This document shows positions 1 to 7,587 of a DNA stretch of 12,993 bases, one piece after another (the first letter of the stretch is position 1; every line of letters starts with the position of its first letter). This DNA is from Bacteroidales bacterium (lineage in GTDB: Bacteria > Bacteroidota > Bacteroidia > Bacteroidales > UBA12077). The stretch spans positions 1 through 12,993 of the forward strand of contig JASGMZ010000063.1 in NCBI GenBank assembly GCA_030156305.1. The letters run 5' to 3'. The position numbers were made by a program, and so were the translations under genes. Below the pieces are notes generated by a model that did not search any database, was not told the origin of the DNA, and saw only the letters and a list, made by a program, of their open reading frames with translations.

Positions 1-463
1 ATTTTCCTTTTCTATTTAATATTTTGTTGATTTCTCTTGATGTATAACCTTTTAATACTTGCATTATTTTAAATAAAGGTTTTTTCAATTTATAAATTAT
101 CAAATGAACATGATTAGGCATAACTGTAAAGCAAATTAGCTTGTATTCTTTTTCATTTAAATAAAAGATCGCATCTTTTATAATGTTTGCTATATTTCGA
201 TTTTCAGTAAGATTAAATTCTTCTAAATACTGATCTAGTAGAGAATCAAAATCATGGAAGTAATCATTGTACAAATCGCAAATTCTCGATTTTAAAATTT
301 TTTAATTTTTAATTCTCTTTTTAGTTAAATATATCTCATGCTTATATTCACTTTTTAATTTTACTAATTGATCTAAAGGTAATGAATCATGTATTCTGAA
401 AGTAACAAAAAACAATCCTGACTCGGGTAAAATGTGCGGCAAATTTCTTTTGTATTCTATCAT
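1..463 (-). pseudogene. REP-associated tyrosine (Y1/HUH) transposase, interrupted by an in-frame stop and truncated at the window edge
   Basis: Enzymes of this family are single-strand-specific HUH nucleases that recognise REP hairpins. Reading from the ATG at 463, the protein starts MIEYKRNLPHILPESGLFFV, matching the usual N-terminal 'RNLPH...G..FFVTFR' block. After 53 residues there is a TAA at 302-304. The same frame then stays open for 100 more codons to the left edge and contains the HUH signature MPNHVHLII (about 125-99), followed by 'IMQVLKGYTSREIN', a conserved family block. The two halves are therefore one gene broken by a single nonsense codon, not a frameshift. The catalytic Tyr would lie beyond base 1 and cannot be checked. 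An upstream in-frame ATG at 556 would add 31 residues unlike the family, so 463 is preferred. Palindromic REP-like DNA sits just upstream (538-654). The copy is probably inactive unless the stop is suppressed. Confidence 0.85.
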
Positions 464-537
464 TATGTAAGAAAACTGAAAAAAAATAAATATATGAAAT
501 CCAACAAAATGGGGCAAGAAATTCCTGCCTAAAATAT

Positions 538-654
538 CATCGGACAAGCCTGCCAAAGGCAGTTAAAAATATCCGAAGTACCAGTAAAACGGGCATTCCT
601 TTCCGCTTGCATTACCATCAGACAAGAATGTCTGATGTACTGGAAAGTCCGATG
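538..654. repeat. REP-like palindromic element next to the transposase gene
   Basis: Several nested inverted repeats lie in 117 nt between the transposase start and the 3' end of the SDR gene. The outer arms are CATCGGAC (538-545) and GTCCGATG (647-654). Inside are a small hairpin CTGCC-aaa-GGCAG (550-562), a stem CCAGTA (581-586) with TACTGG (638-643), and a perfect 9-bp hairpin CATCAGACA-agaa-TGTCTGATG (616-637) that stacks directly against that stem. The motif CATCRGACAAG occurs twice in direct orientation (538-548 and 616-626). This is the architecture expected of a REP/BIME substrate of the adjacent Y1 transposase. Because it follows the SDR stop codon, it may also act as its 3' transcript end. 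The structure is seen directly; its role is inferred. Confidence 0.65.
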
Positions 655-658
655 TCCT

Positions 659-1417
659 TTATTCTGTAACTTTATAAAAAGAGTTAGCCTGAGCGGTAGC
701 CGTAATAATCATATCATTGATACAAACATGCTCAGGGCGTGTAACGACATAAAGAATAGCATCGGCTATATCTTCGCCATAAAGGGGTGTAAAACCCTGG
801 TAAACTTTATCGGCTTTTTCTTTATCCCCTTTAAAACGTACGACAGAAAATTCAGTTTCTACCATTCCGGGGTTTATAGCAGTAACTTTAACTTTATGCT
901 CCAACATATCAATCCGCATGGCTTGAGTTAATGCAATTGCTGCATGTTTTGTTGAACAGTATACATTTCCTTTTTCGTATACTTCTCTCCCGGCTGTTGA
1001 TCCGATATTAATGATATGCCCATGTTTTTTCTCAATCATTCGTGGCGAGATTTTTCGGGTCATATACAATAACCCTTTAATATTCGTATCAATCATTCGT
1101 TCCCAATCATCAATCACACCTTCGTGAATATGATTTAACCCCACAGCTAATCCGGCATTATTAACCAGTACCTCAATATTTTGCCAGTCATCGGGTAGAC
1201 TATCAATAGCCTGATTTACGGCCTCATTATCTCTAACATCAAAGGTTAAGATATACACTCTTCCTGAGGATTGAGATTGAATTTCTTGTTTAAGATCCTC
1301 CAGCAGTTCTTTTCTTCGTCCGGTTATAATTACATCAAAATTATGTTGTGCAAGTTTTTTGGCAGTTGCTCTTCCAATGCCTGATGTTGCTCCTGTAATT
1401 AAAGCTATTTTATTCAT
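659..1417 (-). CDS. SDR family NADP-dependent oxidoreductase (YdfG-like)
   Basis: This is a cytosolic short-chain dehydrogenase/reductase of 252 residues, the classical SDR length. The Rossmann motif TGATSGIG lies at residues 8-15. GRR at 33-35, after the second beta strand, favours NADPH over NADH. NNAG is at 86-89. The catalytic set is Asn112, Ser140 and Tyr153-x-x-x-Lys157 (YCSTK). PG at 183-184 is also typical. The closest well-known relatives are YdfG-type 3-hydroxy acid / L-allo-threonine dehydrogenases, but the true substrate cannot be read from sequence. An ATG at 1477 would add 20 residues (MDRRKYLFNF...) with no family counterpart. The start at 1417 begins MNKIALITGA as homologues do. 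It is divergent from the propeller gene at 1591, with an 18-bp palindrome between them. Confidence 0.9.
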   Translation of the reverse strand: MNKIALITGATSGIGRATAKKLAQHNFDVIITGRRKELLEDLKQEIQSQSSGRVYILTFDVRDNEAVNQAIDSLPDDWQNIEVLVNNAGLAVGLNHIHEGVIDDWERMIDTNIKGLLYMTRKISPRMIEKKHGHIINIGSTAGREVYEKGNVYCSTKHAAIALTQAMRIDMLEHKVKVTAINPGMVETEFSVVRFKGDKEKADKVYQGFTPLYGEDIADAILYVVTRPEHVCINDMIITATAQANSFYKVTE

Positions 1418-1501
1418 TTTGATAAGATTTTTTTGGATTAAAAGGTTAAAATTAAACAAATATTTTCTCCTATCCATTTTCTTTGAAGAATAAAATCTAT
1501 A

Positions 1502-1519
1502 AGTTAGAATATTCTAACT
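1502..1519. promoter_or_regulatory. Perfect 18-bp palindrome, candidate operator in a divergent intergenic region
   Basis: AGTTAGAATATTCTAACT is identical to its reverse complement. It lies 84 bp upstream of the SDR start (1417, minus) and 71 bp upstream of the propeller start (1591, plus). A gapless palindrome of this length in a short divergent spacer fits a dimeric repressor or activator site better than a terminator, since there is no loop or T-tract. No regulator gene is next to it, so the partner protein is unknown. Confidence 0.5.
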
Positions 1520-1590
1520 ACGTTAAACGATTTCTTATTTCTAAAGTCAAAAAATAACATAACCCTTAAAATTAACTTAAAATCAACACT

Positions 1591-4500
1591 ATGCGATTAA
1601 AAAATTTTAACAAGAACAAATTACAAACAGTAGTTATGTTTGCATTGGCAGGCATTCTGTTGCTTACTTCTTTTGAAACTTTTGCAAAAAAAGAAAAACC
1701 AGAAGAAGAAAAAGATCCGGTTAATTCGGAAATTATAAGCGGATTAAAATTCAGAAATATAGGCCCTGCTTTTTTCTCAGGACGGATTTCTGATTTTGCG
1801 GTAAATCCAAACAACCATTCTGAATTTTATGTTGCTGTATCGTCAGGAAATATTTGGAAAACGGAAAACAATGGCATTACCTTTACGCCTATTTTTGATA
1901 ATTATGGCACTTATGCCATAGGGTGTTTAGCGATAGATCCTAAAAACCCCAATGTTATTTGGGCAGGTACCGGCGAAAACAATCATCAACGTGCTTTAGG
2001 ATATGGCGATGGAGTTTATAAATCGGTTGATGGAGGTAAATCGTGGACCAACATGGGATTAAAAGCATCGCGACAAATAGGCATGATTGCTATCAATCCA
2101 AACAATACGGATATTATATACGTTGCTGCCGAAGGTTCTGCCTGGGGCCCGGGAGGAGATCGTGGCTTATATAAAACAATAGATGGAGGAAATAACTGGA
2201 ATAAAGTATTAGACATAAGCGAAAATACAGGTATTAATAATGTAATCCTTGATCCCAGAGACCCCGATGTTATTTATGCTACATCAGAACAACGACGTCG
2301 CCATGTACACACAAAAATTGGTGGAGGCCCCGAATCGGGAGTGCATAAATCAACCGATGGTGGTAGAACATGGAAAAAAATTGAAAAAGGATTACCCGGG
2401 GTTCATAAAGGAGGAATGGGCATTGCTATTTCTCCCGTAAATCCGGATTATTTATACTTAATTGTTGAAGCGGCCGAAGATAAAGGTGGTTTTTACCGTT
2501 CAACCGACCGAGGTGAAACCTGGGAGCGTATGAGCGACCATCATTCAAGTGGACAATATTACAATGAAATATATTGCGATCCGGTAGATGTAAATAAGGT
2601 GTATTCGGTTGAAACATTCTCGCATGTAACAAAGGATGGAGGAAAAACATGGAGCAGGCTAAGCCTAAACGAACGTCATGTGGACGACCATGCACTTTGG
2701 ATTGACCCCAATGATACTAAACACTGGATGATAGGCGGTGATGGTGGAGTTTATATTACGTATGATGATGGTAAAAATTATCGTCATGTATCCAATTTAC
2801 CCGTCACTCAATTTTATCGGGTAAATGTAGATAACGATTATCCATTTTATAATGTTACCGGTGGTACTCAGGATAACAACAGTTCTGTCGGGCCATCTCG
2901 CAATACCAGTCGCGATGGTGTTACTAAAGGCGAATGGACAGTTACTATTGGTGGCGATGGATTTTGGTCAAATATCGATCCTGAAAATCCCGATATTGTT
3001 TACAGTGAATATCAATACGGAAACTTATACCGATACGACAAAAAAAGTGGTGAAAGTGTTTATATTAAACCACAACCTGCAAAAGGAGAATTAACGTACA
3101 AATGGAACTGGAATACTCCGGTAATTATTAGTCCACACAAAAACACACGATTGTATATGGCTGCCAATGTACTGTTTAAAAGTGAAGATCGTGGTGACAC
3201 CTGGGAGGTTATTAGCGATGACCTTACCGCTAACATTGACAGAAATTCCTGGCCGGTTATGGGAAAATACTGGAGTGTAGATGCTGTAGCTAAAGATGTT
3301 TCCACATCATTATATGGTATGGTAGTATCTTTAGATGAATCTCCTGTTAAAGAAGGATTAATTTATACCGGAACAGATGACGGCGTAATTTCCGTAACCG
3401 AAGACGGTGGTGAAAACTGGAGGAAAATATCTTCATTCCCGGGTGTTCCTGCATATACTTATGTAAGCGATATTTATGCTTCACGATTTGATGAAAATGT
3501 GGTGTACGCTTCCTTTGACAATCGTAAAAGAGATGACTTTAAACCCTATTTACTAAAGAGTACGGATAAAGGAAGATCATGGAACCCGATAACCAAAGGC
3601 TTTCCAGAAAATGGAACTATTCATACAATCGAGCAAGATCATATAAATAAAAACCTGCTTTTTGCAGGAACTGAATTTGGTGCATTCTTTTCATACAATA
3701 ACGGAGAAAAATGGATCCAGCTTAAAGCTGGATTACCAACTATTGCCGTTAGAGATATGGTAATTCAGGAAAGAGAAAACGACCTGGTATTAGCAACTTT
3801 CGGCAGAGGATTTTATATTTTAGATGATTATTCTCCGCTAAGGGAAATCAATCCCACACTTGTTGAAAAGGAAGCTCACCTGTTTCCCGTTAAAGATGCA
3901 TTAGTATATGTACAGACAAGCAAAAAATCCTCGCAGGGATCAACGTACTATACTGCACCAAATCCTGACTTTGGAGCGATATTTACCTACTATTTAAAAG
4001 AAGTTCCCAAAACAGATAAACAAATCCGGCAGGAAAAAGAAAAAGAGCTTTTTGAGGCAGGGAAACCTATTCCTCAGCCAAGCTGGACAGAGTTAGAAGA
4101 AGAAGCCAAAGAAATTGCTCCGTATCTAATCTTTACTATTAAAGATCAAGATGGTGTAGTGGTTAGAAAAATAAATAAAAAACCAGCAAAAGGGATAAAC
4201 CGGGTAAACTGGGATTTACAATATGCATCTACTTACCCTATAAACCTTAAAAATGATAAATTTAATCCATTAAATAATGACCGGGGATTTTGGTTGGTAT
4301 TACCGGGTGATTATTCAGTATCCGTTTCAATGTATAAAAAGGGTGAGATTGTTCCTTTAATCGACGAACAAAAGTTTACAGTTAAGCCCCTGAAAAATAC
4401 TACATTGCCAGCACCAAATCGAGAAAAAATGGTTGAATTTAAACGCAATTTTGCGGAGCTTGGACGAGTTATGCAGGGCGCTATTGAACTTAATAAAGAA

Positions 4501-4893
4501 TTATTAAATAAAGTTGCCCATTTGAAACAAGCTATTGTAACATCGCCTAATGCTTCACAAGAACTCTTATTTGATGCGGAAAGCATTGAAAAAGAACTGG
4601 ATGAAATACGGTTTACTTTTGAAGGGAACCAGCCTAAAGCCAGCAGTGAAGAAATTCCTCCTGCTCCAGTTCCTTTAACCAGCAGATTGCAATATGTATA
4701 TTGGGGACAATCCAATTCAACATCTGCCATTACACAAACCAGTAAAATGGGGTATCAAATTATTCAGGAGAAACTACCTGTATTAATTGAAAAACTTGAG
4801 GAAATCAATAATGTAAAAATCAAAAACCTGGAAAACAAATTAAACAAAGCGAACGTTCCCTATACTCCAGGCAGAATCTTAAAATTAAATTAA
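1591..4893 (+). CDS. Secreted VPS10/sortilin-like multi-Asp-box (BNR) beta-propeller protein
   Basis: This is an exported protein of 1100 residues. Residues 1-32 form a signal peptide: basic start, hydrophobic core VVMFALAGILLLTS, probable cleavage after TFA. At least 11 Asp-box/BNR motifs (S-x-D-x-G-x-T-W type) are visible near residues 90, 144, 195, 253, 303, 347, 390, 530, 602, 656 and 700, enough for one or two large propellers like those of sortilin-like and xyloglucanase-like proteins. ATFGRGFYILDD (735-746) is the block that typically closes the propeller in this family. The remaining C-terminal third contains an Ig/FlgD-like stretch (about 840-930) and a charged helical part (about 960-1090). 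No clear T9SS C-terminal sorting domain is seen. Databases often label such proteins 'glycosyl hydrolase', but no catalytic residues can be assigned. There is no Shine-Dalgarno, as is usual in this phylum. The gene appears monocistronic. Confidence 0.85.
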   Translation: MRLKNFNKNKLQTVVMFALAGILLLTSFETFAKKEKPEEEKDPVNSEIISGLKFRNIGPAFFSGRISDFAVNPNNHSEFYVAVSSGNIWKTENNGITFTPIFDNYGTYAIGCLAIDPKNPNVIWAGTGENNHQRALGYGDGVYKSVDGGKSWTNMGLKASRQIGMIAINPNNTDIIYVAAEGSAWGPGGDRGLYKTIDGGNNWNKVLDISENTGINNVILDPRDPDVIYATSEQRRRHVHTKIGGGPESGVHKSTDGGRTWKKIEKGLPGVHKGGMGIAISPVNPDYLYLIVEAAEDKGGFYRSTDRGETWERMSDHHSSGQYYNEIYCDPVDVNKVYSVETFSHVTKDGGKTWSRLSLNERHVDDHALWIDPNDTKHWMIGGDGGVYITYDDGKNYRHVSNLPVTQFYRVNVDNDYPFYNVTGGTQDNNSSVGPSRNTSRDGVTKGEWTVTIGGDGFWSNIDPENPDIVYSEYQYGNLYRYDKKSGESVYIKPQPAKGELTYKWNWNTPVIISPHKNTRLYMAANVLFKSEDRGDTWEVISDDLTANIDRNSWPVMGKYWSVDAVAKDVSTSLYGMVVSLDESPVKEGLIYTGTDDGVISVTEDGGENWRKISSFPGVPAYTYVSDIYASRFDENVVYASFDNRKRDDFKPYLLKSTDKGRSWNPITKGFPENGTIHTIEQDHINKNLLFAGTEFGAFFSYNNGEKWIQLKAGLPTIAVRDMVIQERENDLVLATFGRGFYILDDYSPLREINPTLVEKEAHLFPVKDALVYVQTSKKSSQGSTYYTAPNPDFGAIFTYYLKEVPKTDKQIRQEKEKELFEAGKPIPQPSWTELEEEAKEIAPYLIFTIKDQDGVVVRKINKKPAKGINRVNWDLQYASTYPINLKNDKFNPLNNDRGFWLVLPGDYSVSVSMYKKGEIVPLIDEQKFTVKPLKNTTLPAPNREKMVEFKRNFAELGRVMQGAIELNKELLNKVAHLKQAIVTSPNASQELLFDAESIEKELDEIRFTFEGNQPKASSEEIPPAPVPLTSRLQYVYWGQSNSTSAITQTSKMGYQIIQEKLPVLIEKLEEINNVKIKNLENKLNKANVPYTPGRILKLN

Positions 4894-4931
4894 TATGGAT
4901 AAGCAAATCATACATTAATTCTTTGTTTGTA

Positions 4932-4966
4932 AAAAAACCGGGCTTGATAACCCGGTTTTTTATTTT
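4932..4966 (+). terminator. Intrinsic terminator of the propeller gene
   Basis: An 11-bp stem AAAAAACCGGG (4932-4942) pairs with CCCGGTTTTTT (4951-4961) around an 8-nt loop, and the right arm runs straight into a T-rich tract. It begins 38 nt after the propeller stop codon. Confidence 0.9.
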
Positions 4967-5107
4967 GATAAACAGCATAAATTTATTGATAAACGAACAT
5001 TTAAAAATAAACCCCCTGATTATTGAAGCGTATATAGCATAAAAAAGACATCGTAAAAAAACTTTTTAATTAAATTTTTATTAAATAAAAGTAGAGGTTA
5101 TATAATC

Positions 5108-5233
5108 ATGAAAAGAAAAATTGTATTAATTTTAGGTTTAGTCAGCATTGTAACTATCTGTATATCATGCTCAGTAACACAAAGGTGCCCAGCATATGCA
5201 GAAAACAATACAGTAATAGAACAAAATGGATAA
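5108..5233 (+). CDS. Small CPAY-motif lipoprotein, copy 1 (41 aa)
   Basis: The ATG at 5108 gives MKRKIVLILGLVSIVTICIS and then Cys21, a typical lipoprotein signal: two basic residues near the start, a hydrophobic core and lipobox CIS|C. The mature part is only 21 residues and contains a second Cys in the motif RCPAYAEN. The molecule is probably lipidated on Cys21 and membrane anchored. AGAGG about 10 nt upstream of the ATG (5093-5097) could serve as a ribosome site. The gene is a paralogue of the one at 5307: both are 41 residues, both have the lipobox Cys five or six residues before the CPAY Cys, and both end with a related I/V-E-Q segment. I do not know an assigned function for this family. 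Confidence 0.75.
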   Translation: MKRKIVLILGLVSIVTICISCSVTQRCPAYAENNTVIEQNG

Positions 5234-5259
5234 ATTTTATTTTGTAATTTTTTTTTTTT
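5221..5259 (+). terminator. Probable intrinsic terminator overlapping the end of lipoprotein copy 1
   Basis: ACAAAAT (5221-5227, within the last codons) pairs with ATTTTGT (5239-5245), followed by AA and an uninterrupted run of 12 T (5248-5259). The stem is AT-rich and weak, but the T-run is long. It would separate the two lipoprotein genes into different transcripts or reduce read-through. Confidence 0.5.
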
Positions 5260-5306
5260 AGTTTTGAATTCACGCAAAAAGTTAAATTTTTTAACATCGA
5301 AACATT

Positions 5307-5432
5307 ATGAAAAAAATCATTGTAGCAGTAGTATTGGCATTATTTGCTGTAGCAGTTCTAAGCTCTTGTAAAGGTCAGGACTGTCCTGCATATAGTCAAA
5401 CAGACGTTGAACAAACGAACGTTAATGTATAG
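5307..5432 (+). CDS. Small CPAY-motif lipoprotein, copy 2 (41 aa)
   Basis: The ATG at 5307 gives MKKIIVAVVLALFAVAVLSS and then Cys21, with lipobox LSS|C, an excellent Bacteroidota lipoprotein signal. The mature peptide begins CKGQDCPAYSQTDVEQ. The CPAY tetrapeptide is shared with the gene at 5108, and the lengths are identical. Lys follows the lipidated Cys, unlike Ser in copy 1. In this phylum the residues right after the Cys influence surface export, but neither copy has a clear acidic export signal. Two hairpins lie between its stop codon and the outer-membrane protein gene at 5530. Function unknown. Confidence 0.8.
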   Translation: MKKIIVAVVLALFAVAVLSSCKGQDCPAYSQTDVEQTNVNV

Positions 5433-5433
5433 T

Positions 5434-5474
5434 AAGTAGTATTTATTCTAAAAGAATAATTTAAGTTACTACTT
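5434..5474 (+). other. Hairpin downstream of lipoprotein copy 2
   Basis: AAGTAGT (5434-5440) pairs with ACTACTT (5468-5474), enclosing an inner stem TATTCT (5444-5449) with AGAATA (5453-5458). It starts right after the stop codon and could stabilise the 3' end of the abundant small lipoprotein mRNA or form part of a two-hairpin terminator with the next structure. Confidence 0.45.
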
Positions 5475-5479
5475 TTAAC

Positions 5480-5525
5480 CTGTCTCAAATTTTTCTATTT
5501 TTACTTTTTTTGAGGCAGTTTTTTT
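5480..5525 (+). terminator. Terminator-like hairpin abutting the outer-membrane protein start
   Basis: CTGTCTCAAA (5480-5489) pairs with TTTGAGGCAG (5509-5518): 10 bp with one U-G wobble and a 19-nt T-rich loop, followed directly by seven T (5519-5525). Only four bases separate the T-run from the ATG at 5530. It either ends the lipoprotein transcript or acts as a read-through/attenuation control for the next gene. Confidence 0.75.
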
Positions 5526-5529
5526 ATTT

Positions 5530-6333
5530 ATGAACAAACGTTATAGATTTTTTTTCCTGTTTTTATTTATATTTTTTGGGACAATTCTTCCTGCCCAGGA
5601 GTTACCCGATGATATGCCCAAAATATTTTACAAAAACGAAAAAACGGCAGGTATTTATTTAAATAGTAACGGATGGGGATTAAGCTACAGATATGGTAGC
5701 CGAATAAACTATTTTGAGAAAAAAATTTACGACATCGACTTTTCCATCATAAAGCATGCGAAGGAAATAAAATCGACCTCTTCATTTTTAACCTCCGAAT
5801 CATTCATTTTTGGGAAACTGAATCATGTTTTTGATTTAAGATTTGGCTACGGCAAACAAAATGAAATTTTTCCCAAAAAAAATCCTGGTTCAGTTGCTAT
5901 AAGATATTTCTATTCTATTGGCCCGTCAATAGCATTACAAAAACCCATATATTACAAAATTTTAACTCCGGTAAACGATTCGGTTTATATTGAACGAGAA
6001 GAAAAATTTAATCCGGTCATTCACTCCTCTGGCGATATTAGAGGGAAAGCGTCTTTTTTTACCGGAATAGATGAAATAGGGATAATACCCGGAGCATTTA
6101 TAAAAACCGGATTTAATGTTGAATTTAGCCAATCAGAAAATATCATTCATACATTGGAAGCAGGCTTTATGGTTCAGGCCTATTTAAAAAATCTTGACCT
6201 CATGGCTGTTGATGATAATCAACAATTTTTATTTGTTTTGTTTTTAAGCTATCGCTTTGGTAAAATTATAAATGCACAGGATATCTCTGAAGATTTTTAT
6301 AAAAGAAGAAAGAAAAAATTTAAACTTTTTTAA
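5530..6333 (+). CDS. Predicted outer-membrane beta-barrel-like protein of unknown function
   Basis: A 267-residue exported protein. Residues 1-22 form a strongly hydrophobic signal peptide (RFFFLFLFIFFGTILPAQ, cleavage likely after PAQ). The mature part is rich in alternating aromatic/polar strands such as KTAGIYLNSNGWGLSYRYG (38-56) and ends a strand with FLSYRFGK (near 240), a pattern common in Bacteroidota outer-membrane barrels. It lacks an obvious Pfam-level signature that I can name. After the last strand is a basic tail, FYKRRKKKFKLF, unusual for a barrel that should end on an aromatic strand residue. The start at 5530 is fixed by the signal peptide, but no ribosome site is possible in the T-run of the preceding hairpin. 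The two upstream lipoproteins may be partners. Confidence 0.65.
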   Translation: MNKRYRFFFLFLFIFFGTILPAQELPDDMPKIFYKNEKTAGIYLNSNGWGLSYRYGSRINYFEKKIYDIDFSIIKHAKEIKSTSSFLTSESFIFGKLNHVFDLRFGYGKQNEIFPKKNPGSVAIRYFYSIGPSIALQKPIYYKILTPVNDSVYIEREEKFNPVIHSSGDIRGKASFFTGIDEIGIIPGAFIKTGFNVEFSQSENIIHTLEAGFMVQAYLKNLDLMAVDDNQQFLFVLFLSYRFGKIINAQDISEDFYKRRKKKFKLF

Positions 6334-6499
6334 TGGCCTCACTTCATGTTTTAACATAGTAATACTTCAAAATTGTTATTAAACATTTTGTTCATTAAAT
6401 TTTCCGGATATCGCTTATAAATATTATCCTTTAAGGGCTATAACCAGCATCCAAAAAATACCGAAAAACAAGTTATTTAGATTAATTTTTAACAATTTC

Positions 6500-6530
6500 T
6501 TGAAGAATTAGTTATTAATATATAATTTTG
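6500..6530 (+). promoter_or_regulatory. Bacteroidota-type promoter of gapA
   Basis: A -33-like TTG (6500-6502) is followed after 20 nt by TAATTTTG (6523-6530), which fits the phylum's -7 consensus TAnnTTTG. The spacing lies within the usual 19-21 nt. It ends 35 nt before the gapA ATG at 6566, leaving a short leader. The rest of the 6334-6499 gap shows nothing else I can name. Confidence 0.65.
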
Positions 6531-6565
6531 AAGTTAATTTTATAAACAAGTAAAAAATAAGAGAT

Positions 6566-7567
6566 ATGTCAAAAATAAAAGTAGCTATCAACGGATTTGG
6601 GCGAATTGGACGAAACGTATATAAAATTGCCCTGGAAAGAGATAATATTGAAATCGTAGGGATAAACGACTTAACCGATACCAAAACATTAGCCCATTTA
6701 TTGAAATATGATTCAACGCAGGGAAAGTTTAACGGTACCGTATCATACAATGATGATTCGATTATTGTAGATGGCAAAAAAGTTAAGGTGTCTTCTGAAA
6801 AAAATCCAGCCAATATCCCATGGGCAGAAACTCCTGATGTAGTAATTGAATCTACAGGTATTTTCAGAAAAAAAGAAAGCGAAAAAGGGGGTTATGGCGA
6901 TCATTTAAAAAATGGAGCTAAAAAAGTTATTTTAACCGTACCGGCCAAAGATCAAATTGACAATATGATTGTTTTGGGGGTTAATGATAAAGATATTCGT
7001 TCTGAAGATACATGTGTTTCAAATGCCTCATGTACAACAAACTGTCTTGCCCCTGTTGTAAAAGTTTTACATGATAAATTTGGTTTTGAGAGTGGTTTGA
7101 TGACAACCATTCACTCCTATACCAATGACCAAAGGATTCTTGATGCTCCTCATTCCGATTTAAGAAGGGCTCGCTCAGCAGCAGTTTCACAAATTCCTAC
7201 AACAACAGGTGCTGCAACAGCGGTAGGTAAAATTTTACCTGAGTTAAAAGGTAAAATTGATGGTATGGCTATTCGGGTTCCTACGCCAACAGGATCAATG
7301 ATTGACCTGGTAGCAAATCTTAAAAAAGAGGTATCTAAAGAAGAAATAAATAAAGCAATGAAAGAAGCTGCCGAAGGGCCTATGAAAGGAATTCTTGAAT
7401 ATACCGAAGATCCTATTGTTTCGGTTGACATCATACACAATCCACATTCATCCATTTTTGATGCCTTAAGTACTATGGTAATTGGCAAAACCGTAAAGGT
7501 TATTTCATGGTACGATAATGAATGGGGCTACTCATGCCGTGTAGTTGACTTAATTGAAAAATTATAA
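6566..7567 (+). CDS. gapA: Type I glyceraldehyde-3-phosphate dehydrogenase
   Basis: A cytosolic glycolytic enzyme that oxidises and phosphorylates glyceraldehyde 3-phosphate to 1,3-bisphosphoglycerate with NAD+. Its 333 residues are the normal length. The N-terminal Rossmann motif INGFGRIGR is at 8-16. NDLTD at 34-38 contains the Asp that binds the NAD ribose. The active-site block SNASCTTNC (152-160) places the catalytic Cys at 156, and His183 (TTIHSYTNDQ) is the general base. The C-terminal WYDNEWGYSCR block is present. All catalytic parts look intact. It has its own promoter and a terminator right after it, so it is likely monocistronic. Confidence 0.97.
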   Translation: MSKIKVAINGFGRIGRNVYKIALERDNIEIVGINDLTDTKTLAHLLKYDSTQGKFNGTVSYNDDSIIVDGKKVKVSSEKNPANIPWAETPDVVIESTGIFRKKESEKGGYGDHLKNGAKKVILTVPAKDQIDNMIVLGVNDKDIRSEDTCVSNASCTTNCLAPVVKVLHDKFGFESGLMTTIHSYTNDQRILDAPHSDLRRARSAAVSQIPTTTGAATAVGKILPELKGKIDGMAIRVPTPTGSMIDLVANLKKEVSKEEINKAMKEAAEGPMKGILEYTEDPIVSVDIIHNPHSSIFDALSTMVIGKTVKVISWYDNEWGYSCRVVDLIEKL

Positions 7568-7587
7568 TATCCTCCCATAAAGGGAAA

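Noticed and set aside
635..931. Plus-strand open frame of 98 codons
   Set aside because: It lies antisense within the well-supported SDR gene and has no family-like motifs.
4311..4730. Minus-strand open frame of 139 codons inside the propeller gene
   Set aside because: The plus-strand frame is continuous and has the signal peptide and Asp-boxes; the antisense frame is low-complexity Ser/Leu-rich with no recognisable domain.
6334..6499. Possible small gene or RNA between the outer-membrane protein gene and the gapA promoter
   Set aside because: I found no sizeable open frame with a signal or motif and no stable hairpin, only short AT-rich palindromes.
7150..7488. Minus-strand open frame of 112 codons inside gapA
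   Set aside because: It is a shadow of the highly conserved GAPDH coding sequence.
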